Positions 1-6,434 of a DNA stretch of 48,472 nucleotides are shown here, one piece after another. The stretch lies in the NCBI GenBank assembly GCA_964602475.1, contig CAZRRN010000021.1:1-48472 (forward strand), written 5' to 3'. Under the pieces are notes generated by a model that worked only from the letters and a program-made list of their open reading frames with translations, had not been told where the DNA came from and did not search any database. Positions within the stretch are counted from its first letter, which is position 1; the number at the start of each line of letters is the position of its first letter. A program made the translations under genes and the position numbers. The stretch comes from SZUA-448 sp964602475. Lineage in GTDB: Bacteria; Bacillota; Clostridia; Lachnospirales; Lachnospiraceae.

Positions 1-2073
1 CTTGATACTAAAGCTGATTCTTCCCATCTTATCTTTGCCAAGACATACTACCTTAACGACATCACCAAGGGTTAGAACATCTTCTACACGGTTAATTCTT
101 TCTTTTGCAATCTTTGAAATATGAACCATACCCTCTTTACCGGGAGCAAATTCAAGAAATGCACCAAATTCCTTGATGCTGATAACTTTTCCTTCGAAAA
201 TCTGACCTTCTTCAAAATCAGTAACAATTGTTTTGATGATTTTAATTGCTTTATCCATCATTTCAGGATCGGTTCCGCATACGGATACAGCACCTTCATC
301 GGTAATATCAATCTTTACACCGGTCTGCTCAATGATTGCATTAATTGTCTTTCCTCTCTGTCCGACAACATCACCAATCTTTTGGGGATCAATCATAATC
401 TGTACAATTTTAGGAGCGTACTTGCCAACTTCTTTTCTGGGTTCTGCAATAACCGGAGCCATTACTTCGTCCAGAATGTACAATCTTGCTTCTCTGGTTC
501 TTGCAATTGCTTCTTCAATAATCTGTCTTGTAAGACCATGAATCTTTATATCCATCTGAATCGCAGTGATACCCTTATGAGTACCTGCTACTTTAAAATC
601 CATATCTCCAAAGAAATCTTCCAGACCCTGAATATCCGTCAGTACAAGGTAATCATCATCTGTTTCACCGGTAACAAGTCCACAGGAAATACCAGCAACA
701 CCGGTTTTAATCGGAACGCCGGCAGCCATCAATGACAGTGTGGATGCACAGATACTTGCCTGAGAAGTGGAGCCGTTGGATTCCAGTGTTTCAGATACAG
801 TTCGGATGGCATACGGGAACTCTGCTTCTGTAGGAAGTACCGGAACAAGTGCACGTTCTGCAAGAGCTCCATGACCGATTTCACGACGTCCCGGTCCCCT
901 GGACGGCTTTGTTTCTCCGACAGAGTAAGATGGGAAATTATAGTGGTGCATATAGCGCTTTGAGGTCTCTGCTTCATCAATTCCATCAAGTCTCTGTGCT
1001 TCAGAAAGCGGAGCCAGAGTCGTTGCGGTAAGAATCTGAGTCTGACCTCTGGTAAACATACCCGAGCCCTGAACTCGTGGAAGTATATCAATTTCAGCAG
1101 CCAGTGGTCGTATTTCTGTAATCTTTCTTCCATCCGGTCTCTTATGGTCTTTCAGAATCATCTTTCGCACTGTCTTCTTCTGATACTGGTAAACAGCCTC
1201 ATCAATCAGGCTCAGCCATTCTGCATTATCTGCAAATGCTTCAGTAAGCTTATCCTTGATCTCGCGGATATTCTGCTCTCTAATCTGCTTTACATCGGTA
1301 AACACTGCAGTTTCCATTTCTTCGGGACTGATAATTGCTTTAATAGCATCAAATAATTCAGCAGGAATAGCGCAGCTTGTATAGCTGTGCTTCTCCTTTC
1401 CGCATTCGGCAACAATAGTATCAATAAAAGCAATAATCTGCTGATTTACCTTATGTGCTTCAAAAATGGCTTCGATCATTTTTGATTCTTCGACTTCATT
1501 AGCACCTGCTTCAATCATGATAACCTTGTCTCTTGTAGAAGCAACGGTCAATGCCATATCAGAAACTGCCTTCTGATCAGCGGTTGGGTTAATGATAAAT
1601 TCATTGTTAACCAATCCGACCTGTGTCGTTGAAGTCGGTCCGTCAAACGGGATGTCAGAAATAGCAGTAGCAATTGCAGAACCAAGCATTGCTGTAAGCT
1701 CAGGACTGCAGTCAGGATCAACGGACATTACCAAGTTATTCAGAGTTACATCATTACGATAATCCTTCGGGAATAACGGTCTCATCGGACGGTCAATAAC
1801 ACGTGAAGTCAGAACGGCATTTTCACTTGCCTTTCCTTCTCTTCTGGTAAAGCCTCCGGGTACCTTTCCAACTGCATAAAGCTTCTCTTCATATTCAACG
1901 CTTAACGGGAAGAAGTCTATTCCTTCTCTCGGCTTTTCGGAAGCGGTAGCGGTAGAAAGAACTACAGTATCTCCGTAATGCATAAATGCAGCTCCGTTAG
2001 CCTGTGCAGCAACTCTGCCAACTTCAACAGTAAGTTTTCTGCCGGCAAGTTCCATGCTAAAACTCTTGTACAT
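1..2073 (-). CDS. pnp: Polyribonucleotide nucleotidyltransferase (PNPase), 3' end cut by window edge
   Basis: PNPase is a trimeric 3'-to-5' exoribonuclease that degrades RNA phosphorolytically to nucleoside diphosphates, acting in the cytoplasm in mRNA turnover. The 691 visible codons read MYKSFSMELAGRKL at the N-terminus. They continue through two RNase PH-type domains (with FTRGQTQ and the GDMDFKVAGT segment), a KH domain with GxxG as GQRG near residue 571, and an S1 domain (EGKVISIKEFGAFLEF onward) that runs off the window just after GRISFSIK. Family length is about 700 residues, so only a short tail is missing. AAGGAG lies 7 nt before the ATG. The gene has its own promoter and an unusual hairpin leader. 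In many Firmicutes pnp directly follows rpsO; here folT-folC and pyrBI lie between them. Confidence 0.97.
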   Translation of the reverse strand, partial: MYKSFSMELAGRKLTVEVGRVAAQANGAAFMHYGDTVVLSTATASEKPREGIDFFPLSVEYEEKLYAVGKVPGGFTRREGKASENAVLTSRVIDRPMRPLFPKDYRNDVTLNNLVMSVDPDCSPELTAMLGSAIATAISDIPFDGPTSTTQVGLVNNEFIINPTADQKAVSDMALTVASTRDKVIMIEAGANEVEESKMIEAIFEAHKVNQQIIAFIDTIVAECGKEKHSYTSCAIPAELFDAIKAIISPEEMETAVFTDVKQIREQNIREIKDKLTEAFADNAEWLSLIDEAVYQYQKKTVRKMILKDHKRPDGRKITEIRPLAAEIDILPRVQGSGMFTRGQTQILTATTLAPLSEAQRLDGIDEAETSKRYMHHYNFPSYSVGETKPSRGPGRREIGHGALAERALVPVLPTEAEFPYAIRTVSETLESNGSTSQASICASTLSLMAAGVPIKTGVAGISCGLVTGETDDDYLVLTDIQGLEDFFGDMDFKVAGTHKGITAIQMDIKIHGLTRQIIEEAIARTREARLYILDEVMAPVIAEPRKEVGKYAPKIVQIMIDPQKIGDVVGQRGKTINAIIEQTGVKIDITDEGAVSVCGTDPEMMDKAIKIIKTIVTDFEEGQIFEGKVISIKEFGAFLEFAPGKEGMVHISKIAKERINRVEDVLTLGDVVKVVCLGKDKMGRISFSIK

Positions 2074-2096
2074 ATCTTTTCTCCTTTTATTAAGAT

Positions 2097-2205
2097 ATAC
2101 AAGGCATCCGAAACCACTGAAAAACACATCTTTAGTGAAATGACTTAAGTATACCTGTCATTAAAAAAGATGAACTTTTCAGAAGTCTCGGGGAATACCT
2201 TGTAT
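2097..2205 (-). promoter_or_regulatory. Long imperfect hairpin filling the pnp leader
   Basis: The RNA would form an extended stem. ATACAAGG (2198-2205) pairs with CCTTGTAT (2097-2104), continued by about five pairs including G-U wobbles. After internal loops come CTGAAAA/TTTTCAG and CATCTTT/AAAGATG helices, then an apical AATGAC/GTCATT pairing. About 33 base pairs are visible in total. It starts about 20 nt after the predicted transcript start and ends 8 nt before the Shine-Dalgarno sequence. The form resembles the RNase III-cleaved leader of enterobacterial pnp; that it works the same way here is inference. Confidence 0.8.
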
Positions 2206-2231
2206 TCATACGGATTTATCCATATTGTTTA

Positions 2232-2260
2232 AGTATATCACCGGGATACTTAAAAAGCAA
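2232..2260 (-). promoter_or_regulatory. Promoter of pnp
   Basis: A sigma-A type promoter: -35 TTGCTT (2255-2260), 17-bp spacer, -10 TATACT (2232-2237). The predicted start is near 2225. An imperfect palindrome (ATACGGAT/ATCCATAT, 2208-2225) covers the start point. Confidence 0.75.
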
Positions 2261-2274
2261 GTATGAATATTCAA

Positions 2275-2315
2275 GGCAATCTGCCTGTTGCCGGAACATT
2301 TATCGGTAATCTGCC
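2275..2315. repeat. Two near-palindromic direct repeats upstream of the pnp promoter
   Basis: GGCAATCTGCC (2275-2285) and GGTAATCTGCC (2305-2315) lie exactly 30 bp apart. They form part of a 12-bp direct repeat AATCTGCCTGTT and sit 15 bp upstream of the -35 hexamer. Spacing of about three helical turns would suit a DNA-binding protein, but no family can be assigned. Confidence 0.5.
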
Positions 2316-2359
2316 TGTTTTTCGTAACTTCGTTTTTTATTTTTTATTAAGTCTGCTGC

Positions 2360-2788
2360 TTATCTGTTCTGCCTGAATGCCTGTTCACAGTAGACACATC
2401 GATATATTCCTTTTTCGGCATCCGTCAGCTTAAAGGAATGAACCAGTCCCTGTTCTATGGATGTAATGCAGCGGGGATTGGAGCATTTTATTATTCCTGT
2501 AACACGTTCCGGCATTCTAAGCTTTCTTTTTTCAATTATTTTATCATTTTCTATTATATTTATGGTTATATTCGGATCCATAACCGCCAGCATATCAAGA
2601 TCCAGCGTCAACGGACCTTCAATTTTTATTATATCTTTTTTCCCCATTTTATTGCTCTTTGCATTTTTAATTATTGCAACACTCTCATCCAGTTTTTCAA
2701 GCTGTAGATATTCGTAGATTTTCATAGCACCGCCTGCCTGGATATGATCGATCACAACACCCTGATTTAATCCGCCGATATTTAACAT
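2360..2788 (-). CDS. pyrI: Aspartate carbamoyltransferase regulatory subunit
   Basis: This is the regulatory chain that binds nucleotide effectors and joins PyrB catalytic trimers in the pyrimidine-pathway aspartate transcarbamoylase. The 142 residues have the usual N-terminal allosteric domain (GLNQGVVIDHIQAG, VAIIKNAKSNKMGKKDIIKIE) and a C-terminal zinc domain with Cys102, Cys107, Cys131 and Cys134 as CSNPRC and CVYC. All four zinc ligands are intact. It lies 29 bp downstream of pyrB with a GAGG ribosome binding site, so the two are co-transcribed. No clear intrinsic terminator follows before the pnp promoter. Confidence 0.96.
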   Translation of the reverse strand: MLNIGGLNQGVVIDHIQAGGAMKIYEYLQLEKLDESVAIIKNAKSNKMGKKDIIKIEGPLTLDLDMLAVMDPNITINIIENDKIIEKRKLRMPERVTGIIKCSNPRCITSIEQGLVHSFKLTDAEKGIYRCVYCEQAFRQNR

Positions 2789-2817
2789 GCTCTTTCCTCA
2801 CTTTCCTTTTATGGCTC

Positions 2818-3732
2818 TCACGCCAGTTGTAAAAGCTTCAGAATCAATGCCATTCTGATATATACACCATACTGTGCCTGCTTAAAATAAACAGCTCTTG
2901 GGTCTTCATCAACATCGGTAGATATTTCATTTACACGCGGAAGCGGATGCATTATCAGCATATCCGGACCTGCAAATTCCATCTTTTTTTTATCCAGAAT
3001 GAAACTGTCCTTCAAACGAATATAATCAGCTTCATTAAAGAATCGTTCTTTTTGTACTCTTGTCATATACAGGATATCGAGCTCCGGCATTACAGTTTCC
3101 AGATTTTTAACTTCTTTATATTTGATTTTTTTTGCATCCAGTACTTCTCTCCTAAGATAATCCGGTATTTTTAGTTCTTCCGGCGAGATAAAAATAAAAG
3201 ATACGTTATTATAACGTACCATCGCATTAATCAGTGAATGAACGGTTCTGCCGAACATTAAATCTCCACAGCAGCCGATTGTAAGATTGTTTAATCTACC
3301 CTTAAGGGATTTTATTGTTAAAAGGTCTGTTAAGGTTTGAGTCGGATGATTATGACCGCCATCACCGGCATTGATAACAGGAATTCCGGAATACTGTGAT
3401 GCAACCATCGGTGCACCTTCCTTCGGATGACGCATAGCACAAATATCTGCATATCCGGAAATAACACGTATGGTATCTGAAACACTTTCACCCTTAGCTG
3501 CTGAGGACGAATCCGCAGAAGAAAATCCAAGAACACTGCCGCCAAGGTTCAGCATCGCAGCTTCAAAGCTTAATCTTGTTCTGGTACTTGGCTCATAAAA
3601 AAGTGTAGCAAGTTTTTTACCGTGACAGATTTCGGAATACTTTTTAGGATCCCGTATAATATCATCTGCCAAGGAAAGAAGCTCATCCAGTTCCGAAACC
3701 GAAAGATCCAGGGGACTGATAATATGTCTCAT
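2818..3732 (-). CDS. pyrB: Aspartate carbamoyltransferase catalytic subunit
   Basis: It catalyses condensation of carbamoyl phosphate with L-aspartate, the committed step of pyrimidine synthesis. The 304-residue protein carries the carbamoyl-phosphate loop STRTR at residues 49-53, NAGDGGHNHPTQTLTDL in the middle and the HPLPRVNEI segment near the C-terminus. I place the start at the ATG at 3732 (MRHIISPLDL), because GGAGG sits 5 nt upstream of it. An in-frame ATG 15 nt further upstream would put that ribosome binding site inside the gene. It is followed by pyrI, and a good promoter lies immediately upstream. Confidence 0.96.
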   Translation of the reverse strand: MRHIISPLDLSVSELDELLSLADDIIRDPKKYSEICHGKKLATLFYEPSTRTRLSFEAAMLNLGGSVLGFSSADSSSAAKGESVSDTIRVISGYADICAMRHPKEGAPMVASQYSGIPVINAGDGGHNHPTQTLTDLLTIKSLKGRLNNLTIGCCGDLMFGRTVHSLINAMVRYNNVSFIFISPEELKIPDYLRREVLDAKKIKYKEVKNLETVMPELDILYMTRVQKERFFNEADYIRLKDSFILDKKKMEFAGPDMLIMHPLPRVNEISTDVDEDPRAVYFKQAQYGVYIRMALILKLLQLA

Positions 3733-3770
3733 ATGCACCTCCAACATTTGATCTTAATTCTTAATTGATG

Positions 3771-3799
3771 ATTATACTGGAACTACATAAAAAGCACAA
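3771..3799 (-). promoter_or_regulatory. Promoter of pyrBI
   Basis: -35 TTGTGC (3794-3799), 17-bp spacer, -10 TATAAT (3771-3776). The leader is only about 30 nt, too short for a PyrR-type or uridine-tract attenuator, so control is more likely at initiation or by the enzyme's own allostery. Confidence 0.75.
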
Positions 3800-3808
3800 G
3801 TATATTTT

Positions 3809-5149
3809 TTATAATTCTTTTTGTTTTTTATTTTGATATTCCTTCACAGCTTTTTCTGCTTCTGACATAATATAAAGCGATCCTGAAATAAGAATACAGC
3901 ATTTCTTTTTCATGCTTATCTTTTTTCCTTCTATATACTTTTCTGCAACAGAATATGCCGTATCTATTCCTTCTTTAATTGAACAGCTCGCCTGAACAGG
4001 CTTTCCTGTTTTTATCAATATTTCTTTAAGCTCTTCAGGATTCATGGCGCGGCTGCTGTTATTTGATATGGTAATATATTCATCGACGCAGATGTCAAGT
4101 ATCTCATACATTCTATTGTAGTCTTTATCTCTCATAACCCCTGTTACAAGAATCATATAGTATTCTTCTGCTATATTACGAATATTTTCTGTCAGTGCCT
4201 GTATACACTGTGGGTTGTGACCGCCATCTGCAATAATCAGCGGATCCTTAGATAATACTTCAAACCTTGCATGTAGTTGAAATGAATATAAACCCTTCTT
4301 TACAGAGGAGGTGGAAAGCTGAAAGCCTTTTTTTCTTAAAAGCTCAATTCCCTCCAGAACAAGTGCACAGTTTTGTGTCTGATAGCCGGCAGCTGTCCTC
4401 AGATTAATTTCATAGTCATTTCCGATAGCTGTCCGGTATTGGAAGCTGCAATTCTGCAGATGATCGGTGGATATAACTTTTCGTCTTGAAAAATCTGCAA
4501 CAGCATACGGACTGCCTTTTTCTTTACAAATCTTGATTAATTGTTTCACTACTGCTTCATCTGAGGGATAGATTGCAACTGATCCGTTCTGTTTGATAAT
4601 TCCGGCTTTTTCAATTGTAATTTCCTCTATACTGTTTCCAAGATACTGCATATGGTCAAAACCAATGTTGGTAATAACAGCAAGTTCCGGTACAGGAATG
4701 ACATTCGTCGCATCTAGTCTTCCGCCCATTCCTGCTTCCATTATAACAATATCACATTTATGCTCTTCAAAATACTTCATTGCTGCACAGGTATAGAATT
4801 CAAACTCTGTAGGAGGTTCCGATAGCTCCTTTGTAAGCTTAAGCATAGACTCCAGAAACAAACAGAGCTTTTCTTCGTTCTCAATGACCCCGTTAATGTT
4901 AAAATATTCCACAGGTGATTCAAGAAACGGAGAAGAAAAAAGTCCTGTATGATAACCGGATTCTTTGAATATTTCTGCAAACATGGAACTTACAGAACCT
5001 TTTCCGTTCGTTCCTGCTACATGTATAAAATGAAGCTTTTGCTCCGGGTTTCCAAGCTGTTTACAAAACATCTTGGTTCTTTCAAGTCCCGGATGACTTC
5101 CCGGCAGCAGCTGCTTCTGCAATTTTTCATGAAACTCTTTAATATTCAT
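3809..5149 (-). CDS. folC: Folylpolyglutamate synthase / dihydrofolate synthase
   Basis: A Mur-ligase-family ATP-dependent enzyme that adds glutamate to folates (and often to dihydropteroate), trapping them in the cell. The P-loop GTNGKGS follows HVAG near the N-terminus. The Mur-type centre ITNIGFDHMQYLG and the C-terminal domain (IIADGGHNPQC, VTGVMRDKD) are present, for a total of 446 residues. The start chosen is the ATG at 5149 (MNIKEFHEKL), with GAGG 6 nt upstream. An alternative GTG at 5245 has GGAG at the same 6-nt spacing and would add 32 residues read through an intergenic repeat (see 5150-5250). It is the second gene of a folT-folC unit under a THF riboswitch, so uptake and retention of folate are coupled. 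Confidence 0.94.
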   Translation of the reverse strand: MNIKEFHEKLQKQLLPGSHPGLERTKMFCKQLGNPEQKLHFIHVAGTNGKGSVSSMFAEIFKESGYHTGLFSSPFLESPVEYFNINGVIENEEKLCLFLESMLKLTKELSEPPTEFEFYTCAAMKYFEEHKCDIVIMEAGMGGRLDATNVIPVPELAVITNIGFDHMQYLGNSIEEITIEKAGIIKQNGSVAIYPSDEAVVKQLIKICKEKGSPYAVADFSRRKVISTDHLQNCSFQYRTAIGNDYEINLRTAAGYQTQNCALVLEGIELLRKKGFQLSTSSVKKGLYSFQLHARFEVLSKDPLIIADGGHNPQCIQALTENIRNIAEEYYMILVTGVMRDKDYNRMYEILDICVDEYITISNNSSRAMNPEELKEILIKTGKPVQASCSIKEGIDTAYSVAEKYIEGKKISMKKKCCILISGSLYIMSEAEKAVKEYQNKKQKEL

Positions 5150-5250
5150 ACTAAGCCTCATTTCTGCGCAGCTTTTTGCGCATAACAGACTTTGTGTCAA
5201 GCACCGCGCAGACACAAAACTGCGTGTGAAAGGTTCACCTTTCACACTAA
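5150..5250 (-). repeat. Dispersed start-site repeat, copy 1 (longest), before folC
   Basis: Three hairpins follow one another in the RNA: a 10-bp perfect stem GTGTGAAAGG with its complement (5224-5247), TTTGTGTC/GACACAAA (5191-5218), and TGCGCA/TGCGCA with a 6-nt loop (5165-5182). The conserved core GTCTGTTATGCGCAAAA is followed by GCGCAGAAATGAGG, then exactly 6 nt, then the folC ATG. Related copies precede ribF, the Big_2 protein, pepD and the GGDEF gene. Confidence 0.85.
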
Positions 5251-5259
5251 TCTCCATTT

Positions 5260-5793
5260 TCAGTTCTGCTGCGCTGCCATTTTTTTCAGAATCGGAAAAA
5301 GGGTTTTATTCATCAAAAGAAGAATCGGAATCTGTACTGCTGTCATTATACCTGCCTGTATGCTTCTTGTAATTAATAAAAGCTTTATATCAGTTTGAAA
5401 TGAATAGTGAAGAATCAGACTGTTCAATAAAACACTGCAGAAGATCTCCACGCACAAAACAGCAAGAACAATTCTTAGAGGCGAACATTTTTTATGAAGG
5501 AAGATACCATAAATCACCCCACGAATGAATGCTGTAATACATAAGAGCCAGATTGGAGAACCGAATTTAATAGTAGCTCCAAGCGCATCAGCAATTATTC
5601 CTGTTATTCCTGCACCAATCGGTCCAAGAATTGCTCCGGAAATTGCACGTGCAATAAAGGCAAGACTGTATCTGCTTGTGGTTGTAACTTCGATTACAAG
5701 ATACCGTTCCAAAATTATTTCGATTGCTATAATTAATCCTGAGAGTACTAAATAATAAATGTATTTCTTTGTTTTGTTTTTATTTTCAGGCAT
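5260..5793 (-). CDS. folT: Folate ECF transporter S component (FolT)
   Basis: This is the substrate-binding membrane subunit of an energy-coupling-factor transporter; it captures folate and works with a shared EcfA/A'/T module encoded elsewhere. The 177 residues are very hydrophobic, with about six transmembrane segments. They carry the S-component signature region (RYSLAFIARAISGAILGPIGAGITGIIADALG). The substrate is inferred mainly from context: a THF riboswitch is directly upstream and folC directly downstream. The start is the ATG at 5793 (MPENKNK), 7 nt after AAAGGAGG. An upstream in-frame ATG at 5811 would place that site inside the gene. Confidence 0.88.
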   Translation of the reverse strand: MPENKNKTKKYIYYLVLSGLIIAIEIILERYLVIEVTTTSRYSLAFIARAISGAILGPIGAGITGIIADALGATIKFGSPIWLLCITAFIRGVIYGIFLHKKCSPLRIVLAVLCVEIFCSVLLNSLILHYSFQTDIKLLLITRSIQAGIMTAVQIPILLLMNKTLFPILKKMAAQQN

Positions 5794-5798
5794 AAAAA

Positions 5799-5843
5799 AG
5801 CCTCCTTTCATAATGCGCAGTAGATTGCTACACGAAGGAGGCT
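5799..5843 (-). promoter_or_regulatory. Riboswitch expression platform hiding the folT ribosome binding site
   Basis: AGCCTCCTT (5835-5843) can pair with AAGGAGGCT (5799-5807). The second arm contains the folT Shine-Dalgarno sequence and runs straight into TTTTTT before the ATG. The same stem could act as an intrinsic terminator or as a translational sequestrator. A competing pairing GCTACA/TGTAGC between the aptamer 3' edge and this loop could act as the anti-sequestrator. Confidence 0.75.
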
Positions 5844-5857
5844 GTCCTTACATATGT

Positions 5858-5955
5858 AGCAGCGGGATGCGGGTCTCGTACCGCAAGATCATCTTTTCGT
5901 TCCACCGACAACTCCCCGTCCGGCAGACACTTAACGCACGAAACCCTACTCTGCT
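5858..5955 (-). promoter_or_regulatory. Tetrahydrofolate (THF) riboswitch aptamer
   Basis: The RNA matches the THF class motifs in order: AGAGTAGG, GCGTTAAGTG, GGACGGGGAGTTGTC, AACGAAAAGATGATC, TGCGGTACGAGACC and GCATCCCGCTGCT. AGCAG and CTGCT close the outer stem. It begins only about 18 nt after the rpsO stop codon. It may therefore sit on read-through RNA from rpsO, unless a weak promoter overlapping the rpsO end (TTGAAA at 5993-5998, 17 bp, TAATTT) is used. Confidence 0.93.
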
Positions 5956-5972
5956 TATAATCACTAAATAAA

Positions 5973-6239
5973 TTACTTTCTTAAACCAAGCTTTTCAATT
6001 AAGACACGATATGCTTCAATGTCGGTCTTCTTAAGATAAGCAAGTAATCCTCTTCTCTGTCCAACCATCTTCAGAAGACCTCTTCTGGAATGATGATCTT
6101 TGTTGTTCTTCTTCAGATGCTCATTGAGCTCCTGAATACGCTCTGACAGTAACGCAATCTGTACTTCGGGAGAACCTGTATCCCCAGGTGTTCTTCCGTA
6201 AGCTGCAATAATTTCTTTCTTCTTTTCAGAACTAATCAT
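5973..6239 (-). CDS. rpsO: 30S ribosomal protein S15
   Basis: S15 binds the central domain of 16S rRNA early in small-subunit assembly and forms a bridge to the large subunit. The 88-residue protein MISSEKKKEIIAAYGRTPGD ends in EKLGLRK and has the conserved GDTGSPEVQIALLSERI, HHSRRGLLKMVGQRRGLLAYLKK and YRVLIEKL segments. The start is the ATG at 6239, with AAAGGAG upstream; the open frame continues upstream only by chance through the leader. It has its own promoter and a structured leader, consistent with autoregulation by S15 as known in several bacteria. Confidence 0.98.
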   Translation of the reverse strand: MISSEKKKEIIAAYGRTPGDTGSPEVQIALLSERIQELNEHLKKNNKDHHSRRGLLKMVGQRRGLLAYLKKTDIEAYRVLIEKLGLRK

Positions 6240-6263
6240 GTTATATCTCCTTTTCTTAATAGA

Positions 6264-6327
6264 CCATATACCGGGTGTAGGCTGGAATTCCATACACGCA
6301 GTATTGGTAACTTCTTTAACGAAAGTT
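6264..6327 (-). promoter_or_regulatory. Structured rpsO leader, candidate S15 autoregulatory element
   Basis: In the RNA, AACTT...AAGTT (6309-6327) forms a first hairpin. A longer one follows: CCAATAC pairs with GTATATGG (one bulge) and GTGTA with TACAC (6275-6279, 6293-6297), capped by the palindrome TGGAATTCCA. The structure ends about 15 nt before the Shine-Dalgarno sequence. S15 leaders are diverse, so the regulatory role is inferred from position and structure. Confidence 0.55.
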
Positions 6328-6356
6328 ATACTAGCACATATTTTTAGGTTTGTAAA
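6328..6356 (-). promoter_or_regulatory. Promoter of rpsO
   Basis: -35 TTTACA (6351-6356), 17-bp spacer, -10 TAGTAT (6328-6333). The predicted start is near 6321, at the first nucleotides of the structured leader. An AT-rich hairpin GTTTTTC/GAAAAAC lies just upstream, after the MocR gene, but it lacks the GC stem of a terminator. Confidence 0.65.
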
Positions 6357-6434
6357 CTGTTTTTCTAAAGAAAAACTGTTATTTAACAATATAGACAATC
6401 GTCAATCTTTTGTACGCTGTAAGAATAAAAGTTT

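Noticed and set aside
121..735. A 204-codon plus-strand open frame at the left edge.
   Set aside because: The minus strand here encodes the conserved KH and second RNase PH regions of PNPase; the plus-strand frame is a shadow.
6353..6385. A-T hairpin GTTTTTC/GAAAAAC after the MocR gene as a terminator.
   Set aside because: The stem is almost all A-T pairs and is not followed by a T-run of useful length; it overlaps the rpsO promoter region.
6240..6398. N-terminal extension of S15 by 53 residues.
   Set aside because: This stretch is the leader with promoter and hairpins. S15 homologues start at MISSEKK, where the ribosome binding site is found.
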